A stretch of 64,000 nt of DNA from Diphasiastrum complanatum (GCA_029204225.1 CM055107.1:12664486-12728485), one strand, 5' to 3'. Shown: positions 1 to 11,456, counted from the first letter of the stretch. Translations and numbers: made by a program. The notes: generated by a model from the sequence alone, not told the origin.

Positions 1-336
1 CAATCGAAAGAGCTTCATTCTCCTTTTGTAAGGGGTTCAACAATTTAGTCTTTATCAGCTCAATGGTATCAGCCATATACTTTTCAAATTTAGCTCGATT
101 TACTGACACACACCCCTTCTCATTGGTGGCCGTGTCTACAAATGCTTTTAGGGTTTGATATTCCAACTACGTTTGTAATAATTCAGTTTTGTACTGCAGA
201 CACTCAGTTTGGTAAGATTGCGCTACTGTCCAGCTCCTTCTACAGTTTCTAATTTTGATCTTTGGTAGCAAAGTGGTCACTTTGCTCTGTCAAGATCTGA
301 TTCTTCTTTCTTGATACATCTGCTCGTATCCTCATC

Positions 337-770
337 TTAGGGGTAACCTGTAGGGTTTTTACAATCGGAGTCGAGCTGACTAGGTGCTTTTGCAACAAAA
401 GTCGGCTCTCGAATAAGACAAGTTGAAGATTCTTTGATATACCTTGTAGGTCTACGCTCTCTTTGTCGATCTTCTGGGAGATAAGTGAGATTGATCGTTT
501 TGTTGCTATTGAGCTGCAAGATCTTCTTTTGATTCGCTATTAACAAGCTGTTTGTCTGGTGTACATGAGTTTGGACCTTTGATAGGATCAATGGAGTCGG
601 AAACATGAATGTTCGATACTTCGGAAGTGTCTGACAATTTGACTATATGAGCTTTGCCCTCACGGTTTTGAGATCGATAAACTGATCGTCGATAAAGACG
701 ATACCTCGACTGAAGAATATCTTCCATTCGACAGGATCATACAGCTTGTAAGCTTTATCTGAAGTAGTAT
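337..770 (-). pseudogene. Ty1/copia pol linker fragment, copy 1
   Basis: Minus-strand reading frames give a Ser/Asn/Gln-rich stretch of the kind found between integrase and reverse transcriptase in plant copia polyproteins. No catalytic motif is present. The block is nearly the same as 11447-11856, which lies directly upstream (minus sense) of a recognisable copia RT start, and that is how it was placed. Two overlapping frames must be combined to read through, so it is frameshifted. The match to the second copy stops near 366. Positions 1-336 hold no recognised domain. The assignment to copia is inference from position and from the second copy. Confidence 0.5.
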
Positions 771-1960
771 AGATGGGATTCAATATACAGACCTAAGACT
801 AGATCAACTAGTGGCCGAGGTTTTGGACGGGTAGCTTGTACATAGAGCCCCTTCATCAGATAGTTGAGTTTATCAGACACGATGAGCACGCATGGTACAT
901 TTGAATTCGTATTATTGGATGGGATATCGTCTTGGACTGGGACACTTATTCATTGTTGCATGCTACTTTCCTCTGGAGTATTCCTCTTTTGTTGAGGAGG
1001 TCGGAATCACCTTACATGGGCTTCTTTCCCATAACAACTGCATAGGTCCATATGTAGCTCGAATATATCTCATTATTCTGATGAGAGCCTTCCAATGTAT
1101 AAATCCAGGAATTAGTTATAAATTGACTTAAAGAACTGACAACAATAGCTATGCCTAATGTGGTACAGATCATTGGTGTATCATAAGTGAATCTGTTATC
1201 GGTATGACAAGGGTACTCACACATCTGCTCCTTCTCCTCTACTGTCTAAGGGACATTGGTCCTTCAACAATTTGAGTCCTTGGCCCACTTGGTAAGTGAG
1301 CTCCCTTACAAACTCATCAAATTATTTTTAATCAAACATGTTGTAAATGTATATTTGCTAAGTAATATAGATTAAACTTCTGCTTCCCTGTCTCTTAGAT
1401 TTGAATACCTAGACAATATTGAGCTTCGCCAAATCTATCATGTCGAATTATGAAGACAACATTCATTTCTTATCTTTTATTAGTTCGACACTAATTACTG
1501 AAGAGAAGTGTGTCATCTATGTACAAAGTGACAATAATAAAAAAATGTTGCACTGACTTGAAGTAGACATCCTCTAGAACCATGCTCTAGTAGATTGCTT
1601 CAAGCTGTAAAGTGTTTTATGGAGTTTTACATACACAATTGTTTTTGCCTCATCAACAATGTAACCAATCAAATTGTATCATGTAGATATCTTCTTCGAT
1701 AACTCCACTCAACTAAGCTATCTATACATCCCATTTGATGTATCTCCAGATCGGCTACAGCAACATATGACAGTAGAAGTTTGATTGAAGAATGCTTAAC
1801 TATTGAGCTGAAGGTCTCAGTACAGTCAACATTCTATATCTAGAAATTCCTATTGCAACAAGTCGAGCTTTTCTCCAATCATGTTTCTATCCACCTTGTA
1901 TTTGATTTTGAATATCCATTTGCAATCAAACTATATTTTTGTTGGCCATCAAATCTACAC
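771..1960 (-). pseudogene. Ty1/copia RT-RNase H remnant, copy 1
   Basis: Read on the minus strand, about 1860-1930 encodes a WIFKIKYKVD-type motif typical of the start of copia reverse transcriptase. About 1080-1220 encodes a block with the spacing of the copia RT/RNase H junction (a small-domain RPDI-like stretch followed by VVSSLSQF). No YVDD box survives, and there are many stops and small indels. The block aligns along its length with 10224-11300 and 11857-12960. It ends at 1960 where the younger copia element begins, so it appears to be that element's insertion target. Confidence 0.6.
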
Positions 1961-2236
1961 AGTTAGAATCTAAAGTAGGAATAATTGTGCTACTGTATTG
2001 TGGGTCCTATCAGTGGATAAGGATCAGTTGGCCTCGCCACGAGGCAAGTCGACGGGACACGCGTCCCGCCAATGACAACCTGGGTCATGCATGGGTTGCT
2101 TGAGTGAACAACTATATGTACAGTGTAATTTCGTTTTGAGAAATATAGTTGCTATGTGAGCTTGCTGTGGAGAGTGTTTTCTGTCTGTGTAACTGTGTAG
2201 CATGATCTGTGTTCTTGTGCAAAGCAAATTCTAAGT
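1961..2236 (+). repeat. 5' LTR of copia element
   Basis: This is a direct repeat of 7745-8016. The near-terminal inverted repeat is TTAGAATC at the start against AATTCTAA at the end. The outermost dinucleotides are AG and GT rather than TG and CA if the PBS directly follows the LTR. It contains two adjacent GC-rich perfect hairpins at 2031-2045 and 2053-2068. No clear TATA box was picked out. Confidence 0.9.
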
Positions 2237-2248
2237 TGGTATCAGAGC
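2237..2248 (+). other. Primer binding site (initiator tRNA-Met)
   Basis: TGGTATCAGAGC, complementary to the 3' end of plant initiator methionine tRNA, sits immediately after the 5' LTR. It would prime minus-strand DNA synthesis during reverse transcription. Confidence 0.92.
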
Positions 2249-2774
2249 CGTATAGGGAGTGTACACAGTACATCATCGCCGTTGAAGAGACTTCGGGAGA
2301 ACTGTCTTATGAGAGTTTGGGGTTTACGGCGGGTTGAAGACGGAAGGAGAAACACTGGTGCAGAGAGTTTAACACACAGAAGCTTGGTAAGCTTGAGACT
2401 GTGTGAGGATTCAGAGACAAGGGTTGTCGGCTGAAGCAGAACCTCAGCAAACGAAATTTTGAAATTCCGAAGTAGGCTATTCGGTGTTTGTAGTCAGTGT
2501 GCAATCAATCGGACATCGTTTGACAAACGGTGTGATCCTTCAGCTTTCCAGTAGTTAGGGCGACCACAGAGCAATTGATTTTGGCCAGCCAGAGAGCTGT
2601 GAAAAGAAAGCCAAGTTTAAGGTCTGTGAGAAAAACCCTGATCTAGGGTTTGGAAGCCCAAAAAGCAAAGTTTTCTCTCTATTCTGAACTATTTTCCGAG
2701 CTAGTAAAAGCACGTAGGAGGGCGCCCTAGCAGTGCGAGCCTGATCAGGAGTGGCCGTGGGACAGCCACGAAAG

Positions 2775-2776
<2 letters not shown>

Positions 2777-2829
<53 letters not shown>

Positions 2830-2920
2830 TGAGAGAGAGATGAGAGAGAGAGAGAGAGAGAGAGAGGTGAGAGACGAGAGAGGAGAGAGATGAGAAGGAG
2901 AGAGAGAGAGAGAGAGCAGA
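2777..2920 (+). repeat. (GA)n compound microsatellite in copia leader
   Basis: GA-dinucleotide runs are interrupted by single-base variants and lie in the untranslated leader between PBS and Gag. Apparent Ser/Leu repeat proteins on the opposite strand here are translations of the repeat, not genes. Confidence 0.95.
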
Positions 2921-3668
2921 GATTGTTGAAAAATCCTCAAGGGAGCCATAGCTCAAAAAACGTAGAAGGAGGAAGAGCCTGCAGGCAGATCGCACGCGGT
3001 GGAGAGAGGTGGGTTCCTAGCGTTCGGAGTGAGTAGTGCTTGTAGGCGCGTGGATCAACGCGGCAAAGCATCTAGGACCGTAGGATGAGTCCCTATGAAG
3101 ATCAATGATTGAGATCATGCTTTTGGAAAGCAGTGTGAGCCTTGGATCGGAATAAGCCATTAGATGGCAATTCAAGGGGCTGTGAAAGTTTGAAGGGCAA
3201 TTGGACCTTCAGGTTCATTAAAAATTTTCATACTGAAATGGGAGTTGGGTCCCTTCACAAGTGCAGAGTGAAGTTTCTTCAAGGTGAAGAAACAGTTCAA
3301 AAACAAAGAAAATCCCTATTTTTGGGTCCTTTGCCCGTTTTGACCCAAATGAAAGGCTATAACTTCCAAACGAAGGGCACTAAGATTGTACCTGCAAGTA
3401 CGGTACAACAAAACAGAGTGATTGTAGCGAAGAAAGTGTTTTGGAGTGCACCAGAAGTGATTTTCACCATTCTACTGGACACGAAGTTGGGAGTTGACAA
3501 CTTAGTGCATTTCGGAAGGCGACGCTGATTTGGCTTTCAAATTGGTGGAAAAGCGGCGAGTGGCCTGGTAAGGGAAAAAGTGTAGGTCATTATTTTCAAC
3601 TTCTGACATCACTGTCGGCCTCGACATACTATTTCTAGCCTACGACAGAAGTTTCAAGCAGTTTTGCG

Positions 3669-4480
3669 ATGACAAACATGGGAGAGTCCATTTTGAGTGA
3701 AAGTAGCAAATTGGACGGGATTTCCAACTATGCAGTGTGGAAATTTATGATGAAAAACATACTGATGGAGAAAGAACGTGTGGGAAGTCGTCACAGGTGA
3801 TGAGAGAAGGCCGCCAAATGAAGCGGATATCAAAGTGTTCGACAAAAAGATGAGGAAAGCTTTGACCTTCATTAACTTGTCAGTGAAGGATCACATCATT
3901 ACCCACATATGTGATGTTGTGACACCCAGACAGGCATGGGATGTGCTAAAGGAGCAGTTCGAGACGTCAAACCCGTCAAGAATCATGTTTCTGAAGTCAA
4001 AGTTGAATAGTGCCCGCATGGAACAAGGAGAGCACATTCGGACATACATGACCAAAATCAAGACAATGAGGGATGAACTACATTCTATTGGTGAGCGCAT
4101 ACGTGATGTGGAGCTGGTGCACAATGCATTCTGCGGCATTGCAGAACCCTATCAGATGTTTGTTGAGCGGAATGGCATCAAGAGAAAGGTTGCCAACCTT
4201 TGACGAGCTCATAGGAATCTTGATGTAGGAAGAGCAATAGTGAGAAATGGTGAAAGCTAGACGTCAAAATACTGACGACACGCCAAGGACAAGGGCAAGA
4301 AGAAGTCTAATCAACAATTTGCCAAGTCTCAGGAGGATGTGGGATCTTCCAGTAAGCCAAAAAGAAAGGCAAGTGCTTCCATTGTGGTAAAAAGGGCCCA
4401 TTGGAAAAGTGAATGTCGCAAATTCTTGGTAGAACAAGGCAAGGGAAAACCAAAGCAAGCAGGTAACCTTGTCGATGAGG
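3669..4480 (+). pseudogene. Copia Gag (frameshifted)
   Basis: The frame opens at ATG 3669 with the usual copia Gag start (a KLDG-type motif, then a Trp-containing YAVWK segment). One base appears to be lost near 3778, moving the frame to 3778-4203. That segment has the UBN2-type Gag helical region with its AWDVL and KIKTMRDEL motifs. The frame shifts again near 4200, just after a KRKV segment. A CX2CX4HX4C zinc knuckle at about 4366-4415 is split by a one-base insertion after the second Cys, so no intact nucleocapsid is made. The first ATG was chosen because similarity to copia Gag begins there. Confidence 0.85.
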
Positions 4481-4760
4481 GTGAGATTGAAGACTCTAGC
4501 ATCCTCATATCTGCATTATCATCTAATCAAGATGATCAAGCGTGGTATATTGACTTGGGAGCCACAAGACACATGACAAGTAACAAGAATTGGTTCAGTA
4601 GCATGAAAGTGTTGGATAATGGAAACATCCGTTTCACAGGCAAATGGCGAGGTGCGCAAGATCAAGGGGATAGGCACTGTTTCATTCCAACTACCTGATG
4701 GAAAAAGCAGGATGATCAGGGAGGTACTTTATGTACCAGGTTTGAAGAAATCTACTTTCT
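4480..4760 (+). pseudogene. Copia aspartic protease, active site altered
   Basis: The frame containing WYIDLGATRHMT at about 4543-4578 is the retropepsin of the polyprotein. The expected catalytic triplet Asp-Ser-Gly reads Asp-Leu-Gly here (codon TTG at 4555-4557, consistent with TCG to TTG). The reading frame is lost around 4640, and the downstream protease strand motif (VLYVPGLK) is in another frame at about 4720-4750. The enzyme would normally cleave Gag-Pol. This copy is inactive on two counts. Confidence 0.85.
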
Positions 4761-4818
4761 GTTGGAGTCATTACTAATCAAAATTTGAAAGTAGAATTCG
4801 CCCCATGATCGTTGCTTT

Positions 4819-5720
4819 GTGAAGGATGTGAACCAAAAGTTCAAAGTTATTGTGGATGGAGTAAGGGAGCCCAATACAAAATTGTACAGGTTGAATGCTA
4901 CAATCAAGGGGCAACATGGACTTGTATCGTCCATTCCATCGCAAACTGAGTTGTGGCATAAGAGGCTTGGTCACTTGAACTTGGGAAGTCTCAATTTGAT
5001 GAGGAAATTGGAGATGGTAATAGGATTGCCTACCATTGAAGACCACTTGAAATCGATGTGCGAATCATGTGTATATGGGAAGCAACATCGAGAGAAGCTC
5101 AATAAAGGGGGTGTTGCAAGAAGAAAGAACATCCTAGATTTAATCCACACAGATTTATGCGGGCCTATGAGGACCATGTCCTTAGGTAAAGCCTTCTATT
5201 TCATCACCTTTATTGATGATATGTCACGAAAGACGTGGATCTACTTCTTGAAGAAGAAATCAGATGCATTTGACAACTTCAAGAGCTTCAAAGCATTGGT
5301 CGAAAATCAAACAGGTAGGAAGATCAAAGTCCTAAGATCAGATAGTGGAGGTGAGTACAAGTCTAGTGACTTCAGTGATCTTTGTGATCAATGTGGGATT
5401 AAGAGACAATTTACGCAAGCTCATACTCCTGCTTTCAATGCTGTAGCTGAGTGCATGAATTGTACAATTGTGGAAAGTGCCAGATCTATGCTAGCTGAGA
5501 TGAAACTACCAAAGGATTTTGGTCAGAAGCATGCAGTACGGCAGTCTATCTTCAAAATAGAAGTCCTACCATTGCCATACCAAAGATAACACCTGAGGAA
5601 ACATTCACGAAGAAGAAGCCAAAGGTGAACCACTTGCGAATCTTTGGATGCAAGGCCTTTGTACACATTCCTAAGGAAGAGAGATGTAAACTTGATGTGA
5701 AAGCTATTCAATTGCATATT
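4819..5720 (+). pseudogene. Copia integrase (GAG-pre-integrase plus rve core)
   Basis: An open stretch of 256 codons contains the His/Cys zinc-binding region (ELWHKRLGH, then CESCVYGK). The catalytic core has Asp in HTDLCGP (5152-5154), Asp in RSDSGGEY (5341-5343) and Glu in AVAECMN (5449-5451). All three catalytic acids are therefore present, although the usual NGVAERMN context has changed. A frameshift near 5545 moves the rest of the domain to another frame, ending at a stop near 5731. Integrase would join element DNA to the chromosome. Confidence 0.9.
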
Positions 5721-5739
5721 CCTAGGATATGATAATCAC

Positions 5740-6336
5740 GTGAAGGGCTATAGATGTTTTGATCCAGTGGAAAACAAAGTCCATATAAACCGTGATGTTA
5801 TCTTTGATGAATCCAAGATGTATGAAGACGAGGATGTTGAGAAGATAGATACATCCAGTGAGAAAGATTGTATAGTGAGAATACCACCTGATGATGATCC
5901 ATTCATTGACCTTCCGAGTGATGAACATGAGGATACATCTCAAGATACTACTACTCAACCTCAAGAGACAGGTTGGAGAGGTAGGGACAAACCTTTTGGT
6001 GCAAGAAGGATTGAAATTGCAGGTGACAAACGCAAGGAGAAGGATGTACCATGGGATACATTTTCACCGGGAAGCCGATCACCTGACAGGAAGCTCCTAA
6101 AGTGGTTTGAGAGATTGTTGGAGAGCCGCGACATGGATGACTTTCCAGGATCATCTAGCCAGGGAGAGCTACGAAGATCAACAAGAGAGAAGACACAACC
6201 TGAGAGGTATGAAGCAAATTATGCTCTCTTATCTAGTATTATTCACAACAAAGAACCTTCGACTTTTGGTGAAGCGAAGGGTGATGACATTTGGGTCAAG
6301 GCCATGGGAGTAAGTACCATGCAGATGGAAGTATAG
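5740..6336 (+). pseudogene. Copia integrase C-terminus and pol linker
   Basis: This frame starts with the conserved KGYRCFDP segment at the integrase C-terminus. An acidic, low-complexity linker follows, then the RRSTREKTQPERY motif seen before copia RT. At about 6308 the conserved segment between the linker's WVKAM and the RT's KYHADGS is missing: roughly 80-100 bases that normally encode the first RT strand are deleted. This internal deletion alone would abolish RT folding. Confidence 0.82.
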
Positions 6337-7010
6337 CAAAGCACAAGGCAAGATTGGTGATCAAAGGGTATGCACAAAGTAAAGGCATCGACTATGAGGA
6401 GACCTTTGCACCGGTATGTAAGTGGAATACTCTACGTCTACTTGTTGCTTTAGCTTCACATTTTGGTTGGCCTTTGCAACAGATGGATGTGAAATCTGCT
6501 TTTCTGAATGGCGAGTTGGAAGAAGAGGTGTTCATGGATCAACCTAAAGGCTTTGTAGCGAAGGGACAGGAAAATAAAGTATGTCGCTTAAAGAAAGCAC
6601 TTTATGGTCTTAAATAGGCACCACATGCGTGGTATAGCAGGATTGATGCCTACTTTCATTCAAAGGGGATAGTGAGAACACACTCTGATCCAAATCTATG
6701 TGTCTTATTCTTTGATGGTATGGTTGCTTTGATTTCTATTTATGTTGATGACCTGATTATTACGGGAAATAATCAAGAGATGATAGACATGATCAAGAAA
6801 GACCTCATGGAACAATTTGAGATGACAGATCTCAGTCTAATGCATTATTGCCTTGGAGTAGAGGTGTGGCAAAAAGGACATGAAGTGGGTCTAACACAGG
6901 TGAGATATGTCAAACAGTTGCTACACATGTTTAGGTTGCAGGATTGCAAACCAGTGAATACTCCTATTGAGCCAGGTAAAAAGCTTTCTAAGCTTGATGA
7001 GTCATAGTCA
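6291..7010 (+). pseudogene. Copia reverse transcriptase
   Basis: RVT_2-type reverse transcriptase. Visible motifs are [40 protein letters not shown] and the catalytic box YVDD (6741-6752). A TAG interrupts the frame at about 6615, where the family has a sense codon before APHAWY. A second TAG lies at about 7005. Catalytic aspartates are retained in the YVDD box. The N-terminal deletion and the stops make it non-functional. Confidence 0.92.
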
Positions 7011-7690
7011 TTTGATGCTACACTGTATAGGCAGTTAGTAGGGAGCTTGATTTACCTTATCACAACTAGACCAGATATATGCTATGTTGTTGGCATTGTA
7101 AGTCAATTTATGGCAGCACCTACGGAAATGCATTGAAAGGTAGCTAAACGCATTTTGCGTTATGTGAAAGGCACTTCAGAGTATGGCTTGATTTACAAGA
7201 AGCATGATGGTTTACCTGAGTTGTGTGGCTATGTGGATGCGGATTGGGGAGGTTTCTATGATGATCGTAGATCCACCACAAGGTATGTATTTCAGTTTTG
7301 TGGTAGTTGCTTTTCCTGGTCTAGTAAGAAGCAAAGTACAATTGCTCTTTCAACCACAGAGGCAGAGGATAAGGCAATGTGTAGTGCAGCACAAGAAGCT
7401 ATATGGTTGAGACAAATCTTGGAAGAAGTTGACATGAAGTAGAAAATACCACGATATTACATATCAACAGTCAGAGTGGCATTCAGCTAGCAAAGAATCC
7501 AGTGTTCCATGCGAGAACTAAACATATTGAGATTTAGTATCACTTTATACGTGAGAGGCTGCTGAGTCATGAAATTCATGTTGTTCATTGTAGCACAGAA
7601 GAACAACTAGCTGATATTTTCACTAAGCCACTTGTTGGAGAAAAGTTTGATAAGTTTAGATCAAAGCTTTCTATACTTAAAGTTTGTTGA
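7011..7690 (+). pseudogene. Copia RNase H and polyprotein C-terminus
   Basis: The frame continues through LVGSLIYL and TTRPDICY, with an in-frame TGA near 7134. An open segment (7155-7442) follows with DADWGG, DRRSTT, and an STTEAE motif in which the usual following Tyr is Asp. After a TAG at 7440 the C-terminal segment (KHIEI, LADIFTKP) can still be read in other frames and ends in TGA at 7688-7690. RNase H removes the RNA template during reverse transcription. Confidence 0.88.
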
Positions 7691-7735
7691 CTTTAAAGCT
7701 ATGTATATGACTGTATATTAAGTAGACTCTACTTT

Positions 7736-7744
7736 AAGGGAGAG
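7736..7744 (+). other. Polypurine tract
   Basis: AAGGGAGAG immediately precedes the 3' LTR and would prime plus-strand synthesis. Confidence 0.75.
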
Positions 7745-8016
7745 AGTTAGAATTAAAGTAGAATCACTGTGCTACTGTACTGTGGGTCCTATCAGCGGAT
7801 AAGGACCAATTGGCCTCGCCACGAGGCAAGTCGACGGGACACGCGTCCCGCCAACGACAACCTGGGTCATGCATGGGTTGCCTGAGTGAACAACTATATG
7901 TATAGTATAATTTCATTTTGAGAAATACATTTGCTATGTGATTGCTGTGGAGAGTGTTTTCTGTTTGTGTTACTGTGTAGCATGATCTGTGTTCCTGTGC
8001 AAAGCAAATTCTAAGT
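7745..8016 (+). repeat. 3' LTR of copia element
   Basis: This is a direct repeat of 1961-2236. It keeps both GC hairpins unchanged (7813-7827 and 7835-7850) even though surrounding bases differ between the LTRs. The following TACAT (8017-8021) may be the right target-site copy. Confidence 0.9.
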
Positions 8017-8021
8017 TACAT

Positions 8022-8959
8022 ATCATATCTTTTTATGATAGTGAAAATCTTGAGTCGTCGTTCTTGACTATTATGATATTCATGGTCTATTTTTGGTTTA
8101 CCTAAAAACCATGTGCCGGTGATTTGTCGACGCTCCTTAATGTAGTTTGGCAGCTTGACTTCGTCGCTTGATATTCGTTGTGCTCTTTTAGTAGCTGGAA
8201 TTTGTTACAAGAATCTTCTAACATGCCCCCACTATGAATTTGGTGACAGTCCCTTGGCAACTTGCATATGTCTTCGGTGTTGGCGTGCATGGCAATGTGA
8301 AACCATTGCGAAAGAAGGTGAAAAGGGGTATAGACAAGAGGGGGGGTGAGAATCGGGTAAAAGTGAGAAAAAAAAATGCAAAAAATTTAACTTTAGAGGG
8401 GGGAAACAGAGAAAGCGTATATACAATTGATTGAGGAAATAAAAGAAAAATAAGAAAGATAAAATGAAACGAATGTTGAAAAACAAGAAAATAAAAGTGA
8501 GTTTTTGAATGCTTTTTATGAACTTATTTTTCTTTTCTTCAAATAATTTTTTTTTTTCGAAAGATACAAATGATTGATATATGCTTTATGGAGCTTGCTC
8601 GAGTTGCTTGCCCTTATGATCTTTGGTATATCGGATCTCACGGTGGGTTTGAACAACCACGCGGACAAATCGAGACCACGATGAACTGCGTGTGATGGAT
8701 TGCAAGCAGATTGGGTTGAACGTCGGGTGCATATTTCCCATGAATCCCGTCATATACCATCGTTCCAACCTCGCGATATTGACGAAGGATGTTACTAATA
8801 GGCGATGGTAGTTCCATTATAGAGGGATTTTATCCTTGATGGTCGTCGTCTTGAAGGCTTCATTGGGTTTGAAACAAAACTCGCCAAAGTAGAGATCCAG
8901 TTGGTATCCACTTTAGCGGCTGTCAAAAGTGTCTCCACGTTCTAGTAGGCTTCCAGAAT
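8022..8959. other. No recognised gene
   Basis: Short open frames on both strands show no family resemblance. Positions 8340-8570 are A-rich with several homopolymers. I see nothing supportable here. Confidence 0.6.
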
Positions 8960-9290
8960 AATGATATCTGGAGAATTAGTCGCATCGCTTATTATTCATT
9001 CTTTGGACATTTGGACATATTACTGGAGAGTGGGGGCCTTCTTGGAGGGTGCACTATTATCCCTCCTAGTTGGGCCCTTGCCACTGGAAGCTTCTTTTTT
9101 AGGGCTTCCTTCAGGCTATAAGTAGGGAATCTGTGTCATTTGTTATTCAGCTGATGATATTGATCTCTCTCTTTAGTCTTCTTAATCTGTCTCTTTCCTA
9201 CTTTCTAGGGTTAAGTCTTGCTTATGAGATGCTTTCATAACTTAGCTCTAGATCAATTGTGGCTTCATAGGATGTGTATGTTTTCATACA
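8960..9290 (+). repeat. LTR-like dispersed repeat (inverted copy at 23.3-23.65 kb)
   Basis: The sequence from about 8990 to 9275 matches, in reverse complement, 23310-23640. Shared blocks include the TTTGGACATATTACTGGAGA block and the TAGCTCTAGATCAATTGTGG block. The copy at 23.3-23.65 kb precedes a minus-strand Gag-like frame, so the repeat is probably an LTR or LTR-leader of a gypsy-type family. Termini could not be fixed. Confidence 0.55.
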
Positions 9291-9349
9291 AGCTTCAAAG
9301 CAAAATATAGCACACATTCCATACACTCCTTCCAAATCAATTGAGGTCT

Positions 9350-9993
9350 TTTTGTTCAAGAAGTCAACCAAATGAAAGCAAGTTTCCAACTCATGAAACA
9401 AGAATTTTCACAATTGCAGGGACTGGTGGCCTCCTTAATCCACGAGAAGTTGTTGCAGTCCAAAGTTGTCTAATTGGAGCAAATCATTAGCACTAAATAG
9501 GTTGCAGCCTCGGAATCGACCACCACCATGATACGAGAATTAGCACAAGATTGAACAGTAGAAAGAAGAAGCCCTCTCTTGGGCATCAGTATTGAAAAAA
9601 GGCACCAAGCCAAGTGCCTTCATTTCCTCCATCATCTCGATCACTATTTCAAAAGAAGGATCAAGCGAACAAAAGGCCCATAGCATCAAAGTTCGTGGGA
9701 TACTAGACACATATGATGCCATTGTGGAAGCTAAGCGGTTTTTTGAAACTACCTTAGGACATGTGACAAATGGGTTGGATACAACTTGGAGGACAACTTC
9801 AGATGTAGTCACATTGATCATTCGCTTCACCTCCCTGACTAGTCGTAGAGAGTCTTTACGTTGTAGAGCCAAATTACGAGGCAATACCATTTATATGGAT
9901 GATGATCTCACTTGCATTCAGGTTGAGGAGAGGTGTAAAGCCTTCCAAGAGGTCCGAGAGTTTGGTAGACGAGCTATTTATCATGATGGATAG
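9350..9993 (+). pseudogene. Retroelement ORF1/Gag-like fragment
   Basis: A frame of 133 codons (9592-9993), preceded by a decayed coiled-coil-like stretch, contains VRGILDTYDAI, WRTTSDVVTL and an LRGNTIYMDDDLT motif. The last resembles the C-terminal part of non-LTR ORF1 proteins, where an LRGT...EDLTP motif is usual. It lies just downstream of the LTR-like repeat, so it could instead be a Gag of that family. Assignment to either class is inference, and there are several in-frame stops upstream. Confidence 0.35.
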
Positions 9994-10223
9994 GTACGAT
10001 TTGCTCCCCTAGCAACTACCAGAGTTAGAGAATTGGGGTCCCTAGGCTTGGGAGCATCTCGAGGCCCCATCCACACCGTCTCTAGATTGGGGTATGGAAT
10101 TGTGATAGCATTCATTCATTATGTATAACAAATGACTGGATTGACTTCATTATTGAACGAGACCTATTGTTTTTCATGGAGACTCATGAGAGTCAGGATC
10201 ACGGGCTACCCATATTTCTAGAG

Positions 10224-11456
10224 TATAGATGGGATTCAATATATAGACCTGAGACTAGATCAACTAGTGGCCGAGGTTTTGGAGGGATAGCTTGTCTCTA
10301 TAGAGAGCCCCTTCATCAGATAGTTGAGTTTATTAGACACAATGAGCACGCATGGTACATCTGAATTCGTATTATTGGATGGGATATCGGCTTGGACAGA
10401 GACAAATCTTCATTGCTGCATGCTACTTTCCTCTGGAGTATTTCTCTTTTGTTGAGGAGGTCGGATCACCTTACATGGACTTCTTTCCATAACAAATGCA
10501 TAGGTCCATAGTAGCTAGAATATATCTCATAACTCTGATGAGAGCCTTTCAATGTATAAATCCAAAATTAGTTATAAATTGACTTAAGGAACTGACAACA
10601 AAAGCTACGTCTAGTGTGGTATAGATCATTGTGTACATAAGTGAATATGTTATCGAATGACAAGGGTACTCACACATCTACTCCTTCTCCTCTATCGTTT
10701 GAGGACACTGGTCCTTCAACAATTTGAGTCCTGGGCCCATTGGTGAATAAGACCACTTACAACTCATCAAATTATTTTCAATCAACATGTTGTAAATGTA
10801 TATTTGCTGAGTAATACCACTTCCTGTCTCTTTAGATTTGAATACCTAGACAATATTGAGCTTCTCCAAATCTATCATGTCAAATTCTGAAGACAACATT
10901 CGTTTCTTACCTTTTATTAGTTCGACACTATCACTAAAAGAAGTGTGTCGTCTATGTACAAAGTGACAATAATAGAAAAATGTTGCACTGACTTGAAGTA
11001 GACATCCTCTAGAACCATGCTCTAGTAGATTGCTTCAAGTTGTGAAGTGTTTTATGGAGTTTACATACATGATTGTTTTTGACTTCGATAATGTAACCTT
11101 CAAATTGTATCATGTGGATATCTTCTTCAATAACTCTATTCAACTAAGCTGTCTATATATCCATTTGATGTATCTCCAGATCGGCTGCAGCAACATATGA
11201 CAGTAGAAGTCCGATTGAAGAATGCTTACCTATTGAACTAAAGATCTCAGTACAGTCGACATTCTGTATCTAGAAATTCCTTCTGCAACAAGTCAAGCTT
11301 TTCTCCAATCATGCTTCTATCCACCTTGTATTTGATTTTGAATATCCATCTGCAATCAGCTAAATTTTTGTTGGTAGATAATTTGACAATAGTACATGTT
11401 TGGTTCTTGATGACAAATGGATACTCTCTATCCATGGCTTAACTCCATAGATCGGA
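10224..11456 (-). pseudogene. Ty1/copia RT-RNase H remnant, copy 2
   Basis: This is homologous to 771-1960. The open piece at 11247-11435 (minus) contains the RT start, with a YPFVIKNQT...VKL segment and WIFKIKYKVD. The RNase H-proximal part lies at about 10500-10700. Small deletions relative to copy 1 remove the frame. The linker at 11467-11826 belongs upstream of it in the pol order. Confidence 0.65.

Larger units (their letters stand above)
1961..8016 (+). mobile_element. Ty1/copia LTR retrotransposon, full length but dead
   Basis: The element has two direct LTRs of about 275 bp (1961-2236 and 7745-8016), a primer binding site matching initiator tRNA-Met (2237-2248), and a long leader. 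Gag, protease, integrase, RT and RNase H follow in the copia order, then a polypurine tract at 7736-7744. A possible 5-bp target duplication is TACAC at 1956-1960 against TACAT at 8017-8021. By eye the LTRs differ at about 20 positions, mostly transitions, so the insertion is not recent. Gag-pol is broken by frameshifts and stops, and part of the early RT region is missing. Confidence 0.93.

Noticed and set aside
2555-2995. Minus-strand Ser/Leu-rich frames
   Set aside because: Translation of the (GA)n leader microsatellite. No other protein features.
3142-3528. 128-codon plus-strand frame in the copia leader
   Set aside because: It lies between primer site and Gag. No domain, and copia leaders are untranslated. 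Probably chance.
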